In this document: piece by piece, positions 8,421 through 17,526 of the stretch
Layout: each line of letters opens with the position of its first letter
Numbering within the stretch: the stretch's first letter is position 1
NCBI GenBank assembly: GCA_965223775.1
Contig: OZ245021.1
Coordinates: forward strand, 806,001-870,000
From: JAJDXW01 sp965223775
GTDB lineage: Bacteria > Pseudomonadota > Gammaproteobacteria > HK1
DNA: 64,000 nt
Reading direction: 5' to 3'
Program-made: the position numbers and the translations under genes
Notes under the pieces: generated by a model
Told to the model about the DNA's origin: nothing
The model's database searches: none
Seen by the model: the letters and a program-made list of their open reading frames with translations, nothing else

Positions 8421-9677
8421 ATGACCGTTTCCCGCAGGCGCTTTCTCGCCGGCGCGTCCGCTTCGGCGGCGGCGCTGGCCGCCCCGGCGTTCATCGGCCG
8501 CGCGCAGGCCGCCGATACCATCAAGTTCGTGAGCATCCTCGATCAGTCGGGCGGGCTCGACATCTACGGCAGGCCGATGGTCGACGCCACCCGCATGGCC
8601 ATCGACGAGTTGAACGCGGCGGGAGGGCTTCTCGGCAAGCAGATCGAGCTCAAGATCTACGACCCGCAGTCGACCATCCAGCACTACACCCAGTACGCCA
8701 CCCAGGCGGCGGCGGGCGACAAGGCCGACGTCGTCCACGCCGGCATCACCTCGGCCTCGCGCGAGGCCATCCGCCCGACCTTTGGCCGCTTCCAGACCCT
8801 CTACTTCTACAACACGCTCTACGAGGGCGGGGTGTGCGACCTCAACTGCTTCTGCACCGGCTCGACCCCCGCGCAGACGGTGGAGAAGCTCGTGCCCTAC
8901 ACGATGAACAAGTGGGGCAAGAAGGTGTACATCGTGGCCGCGGACTACAACTACGGCCAGATCACCGCCCAGTGGGTGCAGAAGTACGTCGCCGACAACG
9001 GCGGGGAGGCGGTGGATACGGAGTTCTTCCCGCTCGACGTCACCAATTTCGGTCCGACGATCAAGAAGATCCAGGCCGCGAAGCCGGACATGGTGATGTC
9101 CGCGCTGGTGGGCGGCGCGCACGTCTCGTTCTACCGGCAGTACGCGGCGTCGGGCATGAACCAGAGCGTGCCGATCGCCTCCACCACGTTCGGGGTCGGC
9201 AACGAGCACAAGCTCATCTCCGCGGAGGAAGGCAACGGGATGATCTGCTCCTATTCCTACTTCGAGGAGATCGACTCCCCGGCCAACCAGGACTTCGTGG
9301 CCCGTTTCAAGGCTTACATGGGCGACGGCGCACCGGCCCTCAACGAGCTCGCGGCGCGGTCCTACGAAGGCGCCTACCTGTGGGCGGAGGCGGTCAAGCA
9401 GGCGGGTACCGCGGAGCGGATGCCGGTCATCGAGGCGCTGCGCGCGGGGCTCTCGATCGACGGTCCCTCGGGCGCGGTGACGGTCGAGCCCAAGACCAAC
9501 CACTGTCTCCAGGCCGTGTACCTCGCGGAGCTCCAGGGCCAGGCGTTCAACATCATCGAGTCCTACGAGGCGCAGCCGCCGACGGACACCCTGCTCGTGT
9601 GTGACCTGGTGGCCGATCCGAGCCAGGCGGTGTTCAAGTTCGAGAACGGCCTCGAGGCGGCCGGCATCAAGATCTAG
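8421..9677 (+). CDS. ABC transporter substrate-binding protein, urea/short-chain amide type
   Basis: 418 residues with an N-terminal twin-arginine signal (SRRRFLAG, then a hydrophobic Ala-rich stretch ending near AQA). The mature part has the type I periplasmic-binding fold of the UrtA/AmiC/FmdD group (IDELNAAGGLLGKQIELKIYD; AADYNYGQ). It should bind urea or a small amide in the periplasm and deliver it to the permeases encoded next. The amidases and nitrile hydratase around it favour amides over urea. An RBS-like AGGAG lies at 8410-8414. Confidence 0.88.
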   Translation: MTVSRRRFLAGASASAAALAAPAFIGRAQAADTIKFVSILDQSGGLDIYGRPMVDATRMAIDELNAAGGLLGKQIELKIYDPQSTIQHYTQYATQAAAGDKADVVHAGITSASREAIRPTFGRFQTLYFYNTLYEGGVCDLNCFCTGSTPAQTVEKLVPYTMNKWGKKVYIVAADYNYGQITAQWVQKYVADNGGEAVDTEFFPLDVTNFGPTIKKIQAAKPDMVMSALVGGAHVSFYRQYAASGMNQSVPIASTTFGVGNEHKLISAEEGNGMICSYSYFEEIDSPANQDFVARFKAYMGDGAPALNELAARSYEGAYLWAEAVKQAGTAERMPVIEALRAGLSIDGPSGAVTVEPKTNHCLQAVYLAELQGQAFNIIESYEAQPPTDTLLVCDLVADPSQAVFKFENGLEAAGIKI

Positions 9678-9724
9678 GGAGGGAGCGGGCCGGCAGCGAG
9701 CAGGGCGGAGCGCGGGCGTCTTCG

Positions 9725-10594
9725 ATGGACCTCCTCGCCGCCGTCGGGCTGCAGATTCTCTACGGGATCGCCAACCTGGCGCTGATCAGCCTCGGGTTGG
9801 CGATCATCTTCGGGATGATGCGGGTCATCAACCTCGCCCACGGCGAGTTCCTCATGCTGGGCGGCTATACGGTGGTGATCGCGGCGAACGCCGGGGTCAA
9901 CATCTGGATCGCGATGCTGATCCTCGCCCCCCTGGTGGTCGGCGTCATCGGGGTGGTGGTGGAGCGGCTGCTCATCCGCTGGCTCTACGGCCGGATGATC
10001 GACACCCTGCTTGCGACCTGGGGGTTGAGCCTGCTCTTCATCGGGCTCGTCACGTCGATCTTCGGGGCCTCCACCGCGACCACCATCTCCCCGCCGCTCG
10101 GGGTGATATCCATCGGCGAGTACACCTCGTCCGCCTATGAGCTGCTGCTCATCGGGATCACCGCCGCGCTCGGCATCGCGGTCTTCCTCGCGCTCAAGAT
10201 GACCAATCTCGGACTGGTTGCGCGGGGAACGATGCAGAACGCGGAGATGGCGTCCGCGCTCGGCGTCTCCACCTCGCGCATCTACATGGTCACGTTCGGG
10301 ATCGGGGCCGCGGTCACCGGGCTCGCGGGCGGGCTCCTGGCTCCGGTGACGGGGGTGCTGCCTACCATCGGCGCCGTGTACATCGCCAAGGCGTTCATCA
10401 CCGTCATCTCCGGCGGGGCCGCGATCCTCGCCGGCACCGCGTCCGCCTCGGTGCTGCTCGGCGGGGTCAACGGCATCGCCGCGTTCCTGACCGGCCCGAC
10501 GATCGGCGAGGTCGCTTTGCTCCTCACCGCCATCGTGCTCCTGCGCCTGATGCCGCGCGGGATCACCGGCGGCATCTTCCGAAAGAGCCTGTGA
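9725..10594 (+). CDS. Branched-chain amino acid/amide ABC transporter permease (LivH/UrtB type)
   Basis: 289 residues, strongly hydrophobic with about eight predicted membrane helices. It carries the LivH-type start (LIFGMMRVINLAHGEFLMLG) and the C-terminal GGxxxLxG-rich segments typical of BPD_transp_2 permeases. It forms one half of the membrane channel with the next gene, with which it overlaps by 4 bases (GTGA at 10591-10594). Confidence 0.92.
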   Translation: MDLLAAVGLQILYGIANLALISLGLAIIFGMMRVINLAHGEFLMLGGYTVVIAANAGVNIWIAMLILAPLVVGVIGVVVERLLIRWLYGRMIDTLLATWGLSLLFIGLVTSIFGASTATTISPPLGVISIGEYTSSAYELLLIGITAALGIAVFLALKMTNLGLVARGTMQNAEMASALGVSTSRIYMVTFGIGAAVTGLAGGLLAPVTGVLPTIGAVYIAKAFITVISGGAAILAGTASASVLLGGVNGIAAFLTGPTIGEVALLLTAIVLLRLMPRGITGGIFRKSL

Positions 10595-11670
10595 CCCTCA
10601 CCCGGGACGTGCGGGGCATGCTGTCCATCGCCGCGATCGGCGTGCTGTTCACGCTGGTCGCGCCGTCGGTCCTGGAGTTCTTCACGATCATCAACCTGAC
10701 CACGGCGATCGCCCTCGCCGTGCTCGCCTTGAGCCTCGCGCTCATCTGGGGCTACGGGGGGATCCTGTGCTTCGGGCAGAACGCCTTCTTCGGCATCGGC
10801 GCCTACGCCTACACCATCGCGGCCATCAACTTCGGGGGATCGAGCTGGGCGATCCTGGTCGCGATCCTGGTTGCGATGGCCTTCGCCGTCATCATCGGGT
10901 ACGTGATGTTCTACGGGCGGGTGAGCGACGTCTATCTCGCGGTCATCACCCTCACCGTCTCGCTCATCCTCTACAGCCTCATCCGGCGGACCTCGGGACC
11001 CGACTACAAGATCGGGAAGTCCCTCCTCGGGGGCTTCAACGGCATCACCTCGCCGCCGATCAACCTCCCCTGGGACCCGTCCGTCGTCCTGTTCCCCGAG
11101 CACCTGTTCTACGTCGCGATGGGGGGGCTCATCCTCGCCTATGTCTTCGCGAGCTGGATCACCCGCACCCACTTCGGCCGGGTCTGCGTCTCCATCCGCG
11201 AGAACGAGCTTCGGGCGGAGCTCCTCGGCTACGACGTGCGGTTCTACAAGCTCGCGATCTTCGCCGTCGGAGCGGGAATCGCGGGGCTCGCGGGCGTGCT
11301 CTTCTGCAATGGAGTCGGCCGGGTGACCCCGGACGTATTCAATCTCTATACCGCCGCGCTCACCATCATCTGGGTGATCGTCGGAGGCCGGGGGACTCTC
11401 ATCGGGCCGATCCTCGGCGCCTTCGGGCTGTTCTATCTCACCTCCGCGCTCGGGACGCAGTCGACGGTCAACAACAACCTCGTGCTCGGCATCATCCTCA
11501 TCGTATTCGTGCTCGGGGTGCCGAAGGGGGTGATACCGACCGTCACCGGCTGGATGGCGGCCCGGCGGAGCCGGCGCGCCCTGCGGGCCCGCGAGCGGCG
11601 GATGCGGATGCGCCGCGCGCGGGGAGGGGGCGGACACAATGCCGGCGCCGGGGCGGAGGCCTCGGAATGA
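10591..11670 (+). CDS. Branched-chain amino acid/amide ABC transporter permease (LivM/UrtC type)
   Basis: 359 residues starting at GTG 10591 inside the stop of the previous permease. Multiple membrane helices and LivM-type sequences (ALSLALIWGYGGILCFGQNAFFGIGAYAY) identify the second channel subunit. The C-terminus is a very Arg-rich tail (RRSRRALRARERRMRMRRAR) followed by a Gly/Ala stretch, presumably cytoplasmic. The stop overlaps the next start as ATGA at 11667-11670. Confidence 0.92.
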   Translation: MTLTRDVRGMLSIAAIGVLFTLVAPSVLEFFTIINLTTAIALAVLALSLALIWGYGGILCFGQNAFFGIGAYAYTIAAINFGGSSWAILVAILVAMAFAVIIGYVMFYGRVSDVYLAVITLTVSLILYSLIRRTSGPDYKIGKSLLGGFNGITSPPINLPWDPSVVLFPEHLFYVAMGGLILAYVFASWITRTHFGRVCVSIRENELRAELLGYDVRFYKLAIFAVGAGIAGLAGVLFCNGVGRVTPDVFNLYTAALTIIWVIVGGRGTLIGPILGAFGLFYLTSALGTQSTVNNNLVLGIILIVFVLGVPKGVIPTVTGWMAARRSRRALRARERRMRMRRARGGGGHNAGAGAEASE

Positions 11671-12389
11671 GGCAGGGAGAGATCGTCCTCGAGACCCGCG
11701 CGCTCTCGATGCACTTCGGGGGCGTCAAGGCGGTCGACCGCGTGGACTTCGCGCTCTACGAGAACGAGCTCCGCTGTCTCATCGGCCCGAATGGAGCCGG
11801 CAAGTCCACCTTCTTCAAGTGCCTGACCGGGCAGCTCCGCGCGAGCGCGGGGAGCGTGGTGATCCGCGACATCCACGTCACGGACCGGGAGCCGTTCGAG
11901 GTGGCGGCTCTCGGCGTCGGCATCAAGACGCAGGTGCCGAACGTGTTCGATGGGCTCGCCGTCGAGGAGAACATCTGGCTGTCCGCACGCCGCTGGCACT
12001 CCCCGGCGCGGGCCCGGAGCCTCACCGCGGAGACCCTGGAGCGGCTCCGGCTCGGGGAGATCCGCGCGAGCCCGGTGGGCCGGCTCGCGCACGGGCAGCG
12101 CCAGTGGGTGGAGCTCGGCATGGTCGTCGCAGCGGAGCCCTGGCTCGTGCTCCTCGACGAGCCCGCGGCCGGGATGACCCACGAGGAGACGGTCCGGACG
12201 GCGGAGCTCATCCGGGAGATCAATCGAACCGCGACCCTCATCGTCGTCGAGCACGACATGCAGTTCATCCGGATGATCTCGCACCTGGTGACCGTGTTTC
12301 ACGAGGGACGGATCCTGATGGAGGACACGATGGAGGCGATCTCGGCCGACCCGCGCGCCCGCGAGGTCTACCTGGGGCATCGGGCATGA
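11667..12389 (+). CDS. ABC transporter ATP-binding protein (LivG/UrtD type)
   Basis: 240 residues from ATG 11667, which overlaps the permease stop. Walker A is GPNGAGKST, Walker B is LVLLDEPAAGM, the H-loop is VEHDM, and the signature region is degenerate (LAHGQRQWVELG rather than LSGGQ), as in UrtD proteins. The LivG-type C-terminal extension is present (REVYLGHRA). It powers import together with the fused ATPase encoded next. Confidence 0.9.
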   Translation: MRQGEIVLETRALSMHFGGVKAVDRVDFALYENELRCLIGPNGAGKSTFFKCLTGQLRASAGSVVIRDIHVTDREPFEVAALGVGIKTQVPNVFDGLAVEENIWLSARRWHSPARARSLTAETLERLRLGEIRASPVGRLAHGQRQWVELGMVVAAEPWLVLLDEPAAGMTHEETVRTAELIREINRTATLIVVEHDMQFIRMISHLVTVFHEGRILMEDTMEAISADPRAREVYLGHRA

Positions 12390-12399
12390 GCACGGGGTC

Positions 12400-14835
12400 A
12401 TGAGCGCGCTGCTCGAGGTGAAGGGACTGAGCGCCGGGTACGGCCGGGTACCCGTCCTGCACGGGGTGGACTTCACGGTCGAGGAAGGGGAGATCGTGGG
12501 GGTGCTCGGCCACAACGGCATGGGCAAGACCACCCTTCTCAAGACCATCATGGGCATCGTTCCCGCGACCGGAGGGGTCATCGGCTACACGGGTCTCGAC
12601 CTCACCCGGGAGCGGGCGAGCGAGCGGGCGAGACTCGGGGTGGGGTACGTGCCGCAGGGGCGGGGCATCTTCCCGAACCTCACCGTCCACGACAACATCC
12701 GCATGGGCATCGCGGCCCACGGGGGCGACGAGGAGGACGCGGTCCGGCGGATCCTCGCCCGCTTCCCGCGCCTCGAGCCCCTCCTGGACCGCGAGGGCGG
12801 CGCGCTGTCGGGCGGCGAGCAACAGCTTCTCGCGATCGCCCGCTGCCTCATCTCCGAGCCCGAGCTCATCCTCCTCGACGAGCCGACGGAAGGCATCCAG
12901 CCCTCCATCGTCGACGCGATCATCGAATTGCTGCGGGAGCTCAACCGGGAGAACGGCGTCACCATCGTGATGGTGGAGCAGAACCTCGACTTCATCACCG
13001 AGCTTTCCGACCGCGTCCTGCTGCTGCAAAAGGGCGTCATCACCGGCGAGGTCAAGGGGTCGGACGTCGCCGATCCCGCGCTGATCGAAGAGTTCACAGG
13101 CTTCGGTGGCGGCGGTTCGCAGCCGCGGATCTCCACGGCGTCCGCGGCAACACCCGCGGCACGGTCCGCTCCGGCCCGGGCGGCAGCCGGATTTGCGGCA
13201 GCCCCACCCTCCGCCGCTCGGGGCACATCGCGCGCAACCGCGCCTGCACTGTCGGCAGGGGAGCCGCCGGGGAGTGAACCGCGCCGGCCAAGCCCTGCCC
13301 CCAACGAGAGGATTTCCTACATGACCGTCCAAAGACCCACCCACTCTCAGCTCAAGGAGATCGTCGAGGAGTTGGGCATGAACATGCCCGACGCCCGCGT
13401 CCAGGAGTTCCTCGACGTCATGCAGGGCACCCTCGACGCCTACGACGTCGTCGACGGCATGCCGGATCATCTGCCGCCGGTGCTCTATCCCCGCACCGCC
13501 GGCCATCGTCCCTCGCCGGAGGAGAACCCGCTCAACGCCTGGTACGTGAAGACCGAGGTGCGCGGTGCACCGCGCGGGCCTCTCCACGGCAAGACGGTCG
13601 CCCTCAAGGACAACGTCTGCCTCGCGGGGGTGCCGATGATGAATGGCGCCTCCACCCTCAAGGGCTACACGCCGGATGTCGACGCGACCATCGTCACCCG
13701 CCTTCTTGACGCGGGGGCGACCATCGCCGGCAAGGCGCACTGCGAGTACTTCTGTCTCTCGGGCGGCAGCCACACCAATGCGACAGGGCCGGTGGAGAAC
13801 CCGCACAAGGCCGGCTACTCGGCCGGGGGATCGTCCTCCGGCTCGGCCGCGCTTGTCGGCGGCGGGATGGTGGACATGGCGATCGGGGGCGATCAGGGCG
13901 GGTCGATCCGGATCCCCTCGTCCTACTCCGGCTGCTACGGGATGAAGCCGACCCACGGGCTCGTCCCCTACACCGGGGTCATGCCCATCGAGACGACCAT
14001 TGACCATACGGGTCCGATGACCCAGAACGTACGCGACAACGCGGCGATGCTGCAGGCCATCGCGGGGGCGGACGGCCTCGATCCGCGCCAGTACGATCCG
14101 CAGGTGGACGACTATGTCGGCGCCATCGGGCGCGGTGCGGGTGGCATGCGTATCGGGGTGGTGAAGGAGGGCTTCGGGCATTCCGCCTCGGAGGCGGACG
14201 TGGACGCCAGGGTCCGGGCCGGTGCGGAGCTCTTACGGCGGCTCGGCGCGTCGGTGGACGAAATCTCGATTCCGGCGCACCTGAACGGCCCCGCCATCTG
14301 GACGCCGATCGCGCTCGAGGGCCTTACCAACCAGATGATGCACGGAAACGGAATGGGCACCGGTTGGAAAGGCATGTACACCACCTCGCTGCTCGACTTC
14401 CACGCCAACTGGCGAAGCCGCGCGGACGAGCTGTCCGACACCCTCAAGATCTGCATGTTCATGGGCCAGTACTACCTGAAGCACCACCGCGGACACTATT
14501 ACGCGAAGGCCCAGAACCTCGCGCGGCAGCTCCGGGAGGAGTACGACAAGATGTTCAGCGCCTACGACCTGCTCCTGATGCCCACCTTGCCGATGAAGGC
14601 GACGCCGTTGCCGCCTCCCGGCGCATCGCTCGCTCTGTACTGCCAGCGCGCGTTCGAGATGCTGCCGAACACCGCGCCCTTCGACGTGACCGGCCACCCG
14701 GCCATGTCCGTTCCGTGCGGGATGAGCGACGGGCTGCCGGTGGGGATGATGCTGGTGGGCGCGAAGTGGCAGGAGGCCACCATCTACCGCGCCGCCGCCG
14801 CCTTCGAGCAAGCCGACGACTGGCGCCGGATGTGA
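12400..14835 (+). CDS. In-frame fusion: LivF/UrtE-type ABC ATPase plus amidase
   Basis: One uninterrupted frame of 811 codons. Residues 1-235 are a complete LivF/UrtE ATPase: Walker A GHNGMGKTT, signature LSGGEQQ, Walker B LILLDEPTEGIQP, and the usual C-terminal DVADPALIEEF. Residues about 236-307 are an Ala/Pro/Ser-rich low-complexity linker. From residue 308 there is a complete amidase (see the entry starting at 13321). No stop lies between the two parts. The product could be a single protein tying amide hydrolysis to the importer, or two proteins if the internal start is used. The transport role follows from the preceding genes, with which it forms an operon. Confidence 0.8.
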   Translation: MSALLEVKGLSAGYGRVPVLHGVDFTVEEGEIVGVLGHNGMGKTTLLKTIMGIVPATGGVIGYTGLDLTRERASERARLGVGYVPQGRGIFPNLTVHDNIRMGIAAHGGDEEDAVRRILARFPRLEPLLDREGGALSGGEQQLLAIARCLISEPELILLDEPTEGIQPSIVDAIIELLRELNRENGVTIVMVEQNLDFITELSDRVLLLQKGVITGEVKGSDVADPALIEEFTGFGGGGSQPRISTASAATPAARSAPARAAAGFAAAPPSAARGTSRATAPALSAGEPPGSEPRRPSPAPNERISYMTVQRPTHSQLKEIVEELGMNMPDARVQEFLDVMQGTLDAYDVVDGMPDHLPPVLYPRTAGHRPSPEENPLNAWYVKTEVRGAPRGPLHGKTVALKDNVCLAGVPMMNGASTLKGYTPDVDATIVTRLLDAGATIAGKAHCEYFCLSGGSHTNATGPVENPHKAGYSAGGSSSGSAALVGGGMVDMAIGGDQGGSIRIPSSYSGCYGMKPTHGLVPYTGVMPIETTIDHTGPMTQNVRDNAAMLQAIAGADGLDPRQYDPQVDDYVGAIGRGAGGMRIGVVKEGFGHSASEADVDARVRAGAELLRRLGASVDEISIPAHLNGPAIWTPIALEGLTNQMMHGNGMGTGWKGMYTTSLLDFHANWRSRADELSDTLKICMFMGQYYLKHHRGHYYAKAQNLARQLREEYDKMFSAYDLLLMPTLPMKATPLPPPGASLALYCQRAFEMLPNTAPFDVTGHPAMSVPCGMSDGLPVGMMLVGAKWQEATIYRAAAAFEQADDWRRM
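13321..14835 (+). CDS. Amidase with Lys96-Ser171-Ser195 triad; possible separate translation start inside the fusion
   Basis: ATG 13321 is preceded by GAGAGGA (about 13306-13312) at good spacing and would give a 504-residue amidase. Counting from this Met, the triad is Lys96 (VALKDN), Ser171 (SAGGSSSG) and Ser195 (GGSIRIP). As I recall, this is the same numbering as the Rhodococcus enantioselective amidase that accompanies nitrile hydratase. That agreement argues that this Met was the ancestral start and that the upstream linker is a read-through of former intergenic DNA. The enzyme hydrolyses amides to carboxylic acids and ammonia. Whether it is made alone, fused, or both cannot be told from sequence. 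Confidence 0.6.
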   Translation: MTVQRPTHSQLKEIVEELGMNMPDARVQEFLDVMQGTLDAYDVVDGMPDHLPPVLYPRTAGHRPSPEENPLNAWYVKTEVRGAPRGPLHGKTVALKDNVCLAGVPMMNGASTLKGYTPDVDATIVTRLLDAGATIAGKAHCEYFCLSGGSHTNATGPVENPHKAGYSAGGSSSGSAALVGGGMVDMAIGGDQGGSIRIPSSYSGCYGMKPTHGLVPYTGVMPIETTIDHTGPMTQNVRDNAAMLQAIAGADGLDPRQYDPQVDDYVGAIGRGAGGMRIGVVKEGFGHSASEADVDARVRAGAELLRRLGASVDEISIPAHLNGPAIWTPIALEGLTNQMMHGNGMGTGWKGMYTTSLLDFHANWRSRADELSDTLKICMFMGQYYLKHHRGHYYAKAQNLARQLREEYDKMFSAYDLLLMPTLPMKATPLPPPGASLALYCQRAFEMLPNTAPFDVTGHPAMSVPCGMSDGLPVGMMLVGAKWQEATIYRAAAAFEQADDWRRM

Positions 14836-14836
14836 C

Positions 14837-16539
14837 ATGAGGTCCGGACCGGGCGCACGGAGCGTCGTCCCGGTCGACGGCCTCTCGCACGTCAGGGGGC
14901 CGGTCGACCGGCCGCTCATCGACGCGACCATTCCCGCCTTCCTCGCGGAGGTCGTGCGACGCCACGGGAAACGCACGGCGGCCGTCTTCCGTGCCGCCGG
15001 GGAGCGCTGGACCTATGAACAGCTCGCCCGCCGGGTAGACCGATTCGCGGCCGGGCTCTTGAGTCTCGGCCTCTACAAGGGGGACCGGATCGGGATCTGG
15101 GCTCCGAACCGGCCCGAGTGGCTGATCGCGCAGTTCGCGACCGCCCGCATCGGCCTCGTTCTCGTCAACGTCAATCCCGCCTACCGCACGTCGGAGCTCG
15201 AGTACGCCCTGAACAAGGTCGGCGCGAAGGCGCTCATCACCGCCCGCCAGCTCAAGACCTCCGCCTATCTCGAGATGCTGCGGGAGGTCGCGCCGGAGCT
15301 CGACCGCTGCCCGCCGGGGCGCCTGCAGGCCGAGCGCCTGCCCGCCCTTCGCACCGTCATCCGGCTCGGCCCCGATCCGGCCCCGGGCTGCCTCGGCTTC
15401 GACGAAGTGATGGATCGAGGGGGTGGCGGCCAGCGCTGGCGGCTCGACGCGATCTCGGGGGGGCTGAGGTCGAGCGATCCGATCAACATCCAGTTCACGT
15501 CCGGCACGACGGGGGCGCCGAAGGGGGCCACCCTCACCCATCGCAACATCGTCAACAACGCCATCTCCTGTGCCCGCACCATGCGCCTTCAACCCGGGGA
15601 GGCGCTCTGCATACCGGTTCCTCTCTACCACTGCTTCGGAATGGTGCTCGGCAATCTCGCGGCCGCCGCCTACGGGGTGACCATGATCTTCCCGGGCGAG
15701 GCGTTCGATGCCGGCGAGACCCTCGCGGCGCTCGACGCGGAGCGCTGCAACGCGGTGCACGGGGTGCCGACGATGTTCGCGGCCATGCTGGACCATCCGG
15801 ACTTCCCGCGCTTCGATCTGTCCACCATGCGCACCGGGATCATGGCCGGGGCGCCCTGCCCGGTCACCCTGATGCGGCGGGTGGTGCGGGACATGGGCTG
15901 CCGCGAGATCACCATCGCCTACGGGATGACCGAGACGAGCCCGATTTCCTTCCAGTCGAGCGTCGACGACGACCTCTCGCACCGCGTCTCGACGGTCGGC
16001 CGGATCCAGCCCCACGTCGAGGTGAAGATCGTGGATGATGCGGGCCGGACGATGCCGGTCGGCGGGCAGGGCGAGCTCCTCACCCGCGGGTACTCGGTGA
16101 TGCAGGGCTACTGGGGCGACCGGGAGGCGACGCGCGAGGCGATCGTGGACGGCTGGATGCACACCGGCGATCTCGCGACCGTCGACGCGCAGGGCTACTG
16201 CCGCATCGTCGGCCGCATCAAGGACATGCTCATCCGCGGGGGGGAGAACGTCTACCCGGCGGAGATCGAGGACTTCCTGCTCACCCACCCCGACGTCGCG
16301 GCGGCCGACGTGTTCGGAGTGCCCGACGAGCGGTACGGCGAGGAGGTCTGCGCCTTCGTCGTGCTGCGGCCCGGCCGCAGCCTCACTGAAGAGGGACTCC
16401 TCGAGTTCTGCCGGGGGCGTATCGGATCCCGCGGCACGTGCGCTTCGTCTCCGAGATGCCGGTGACCGCCACCGGCAAGCCCCAGAAGTTCAGGATGCGC
16501 GAACGGATGATCGAGGAGCTCGGCCTGGATCCCTCCTAG
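14837..16539 (+). pseudogene. AMP-forming acyl-CoA ligase, frameshifted near the C-terminus
   Basis: Starts one base after the amidase stop. It encodes an ANL-superfamily ligase: P-loop FTSGTTGAPKGATLTH, A5-type YGMTETSP, A7 GWMHTGDLATVD, and a hinge in GRIKDMLIRGGENVYPAEIE. The frame ends early at 16465 in unrelated residues (GSRGTCASSPRCR). The expected ending (YRIPRHVRFV ... TATGKPQKFRMRE) with the catalytic Lys lies in another frame and stops at TAG 16537-16539. The shift falls near 16415-16425. The ligase would activate the acid released by the amidases. A sequencing error is possible; if the shift is real, the thioester step would be lost. Confidence 0.75.
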
Positions 16540-17252
16540 TCCGGCAGCGCGAAGCGGCGGTGACAAGACCCGGTGACGAGACCCAGCACCGCCCAGAACA
16601 ACAGGTTTGTCACCAACGAGGCCGCGGCGAAGTCCTGCGCGAGGGAATCGGGCGCCAAGCCGCCGTGAGCCTCGGGCTGCGGCGCACCGATGATATGCGG
16701 CAGGGCCAGAAGCCCCACGCCGAGGACCGCCCAATGCAATCGCCGCGTCAGGGTGATCAGTCCAAGACTTGCGGCGGTCGCCGCCGCGGTGCCGATCCAC
16801 CAGACCTGGCGCGCGGAAAGCTCGACCGTCGCGGCGCCCGGAATTTCCGGCGGCAAGCCGAGCGCCGGGGCCAGGGCGAAGGCGGCAAACCCGCCGAGAC
16901 CCCAGATCAGGCCCTGATGCCAACCCTGGCGTCTGAAGAACCCAAGAGCCGACGAAAGCAGCAAGGCATAGGCGATGGCGGTGAGGAAGTTGGCGCCGAT
17001 GGTGTAGGCGGTCCGCTCGAAGCCATCCTCCGGAGCCCATCCTTCCTCCCCGGCCGCGGCAGCCGGAAGGTCGTGGTCCTCCCCGGGTGTGGCGGCAGGA
17101 TCGAGGGAATGGCCGTGGCCGTGCGCGCCGGTTGACTCGTAGGTCTCGGCTTCGTGGATCAGCGGAATGATGTGCAGGCTCTGGGCTACCGACACAAGAG
17201 CGCCGGCGGCCACGCCGCCGATCGCAGCGGCGAAGACGATCGCCCGAAGCAT
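16536..17252 (-). CDS. cbtA: Cobalt transporter subunit CbtA
   Basis: 238 residues with about five to six membrane helices, the N-terminal CbtA form (MLRAIVFAAAIGGVAAGALVS) and a His-rich loop (GAHGHGHSLD) suited to metal binding. CbtA and CbtB form a predicted cobalt uptake system. Here they lie directly downstream of a cobalt-type nitrile hydratase cluster, so they most likely feed that enzyme. The stop codon shares the palindrome CTAG at 16536-16539 with the stop of the convergent acyl-CoA ligase. Confidence 0.9.
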   Translation of the reverse strand: MLRAIVFAAAIGGVAAGALVSVAQSLHIIPLIHEAETYESTGAHGHGHSLDPAATPGEDHDLPAAAAGEEGWAPEDGFERTAYTIGANFLTAIAYALLLSSALGFFRRQGWHQGLIWGLGGFAAFALAPALGLPPEIPGAATVELSARQVWWIGTAAATAASLGLITLTRRLHWAVLGVGLLALPHIIGAPQPEAHGGLAPDSLAQDFAAASLVTNLLFWAVLGLVTGSCHRRFALPD

Positions 17253-17279
17253 GGCGTCGAGGAGATCGCCGAGGAGATC

Positions 17280-17489
17280 TCAGTGGCAGGGGAAGCTGAA
17301 GGCGTGCCGGGTGTCGTGGGTGGCGTTGTGAATGGTCGCGGAATTGGCAAAGCCGGCTCCATAGAGAACGAGCAGGCCCATCGCGCCCGCTATCACCGCC
17401 GCCCAGAGACGGCCGCCGGCTGCCGCGGAAAGGCTCCGGGTCGCCGGTGCCGCGAGCATTGAAGCCCCATTGTCGTACGTTGTATTCAT
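17280..17489 (-). CDS. cbtB: Cobalt transporter subunit CbtB
   Basis: 69 residues from ATG 17489, with one membrane helix and the diagnostic C-terminal metal motif HNATHDTRHAFSFPCH. The upstream in-frame extension is not CbtB-like. It lies 27 bases before cbtA and 37 bases after the nitrile hydratase accessory gene, in one minus-strand operon. No cobalamin riboswitch is visible upstream, consistent with control from the nitrile hydratase promoter. Confidence 0.92.
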   Translation of the reverse strand: MNTTYDNGASMLAAPATRSLSAAAGGRLWAAVIAGAMGLLVLYGAGFANSATIHNATHDTRHAFSFPCH

Positions 17490-17526
17490 TGTCCTTCTCC
17501 GATCGGCGCTCGTGTTGATCTGCGCG

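Noticed and set aside
6647..8536. 629-codon minus-strand ORF
   Set aside because: Antisense shadow of the flotillin gene; low-complexity Leu/Arg/Gly-rich translation.
12265..14181. 638-codon minus-strand ORF
   Set aside because: Antisense to the ATPase-amidase fusion, which has clear catalytic motifs.
14898..14913. 16-bp perfect palindrome GGCCGGTCGACCGGCC
   Set aside because: Lies inside the ligase coding region and is expected by chance in GC-rich DNA; no second copy or context found.
17490..17526. Cobalamin riboswitch before cbtB
   Set aside because: Only 37 bases separate cbtB from the upstream gene and no B12-box is seen there or upstream of the nitrile hydratase operon.
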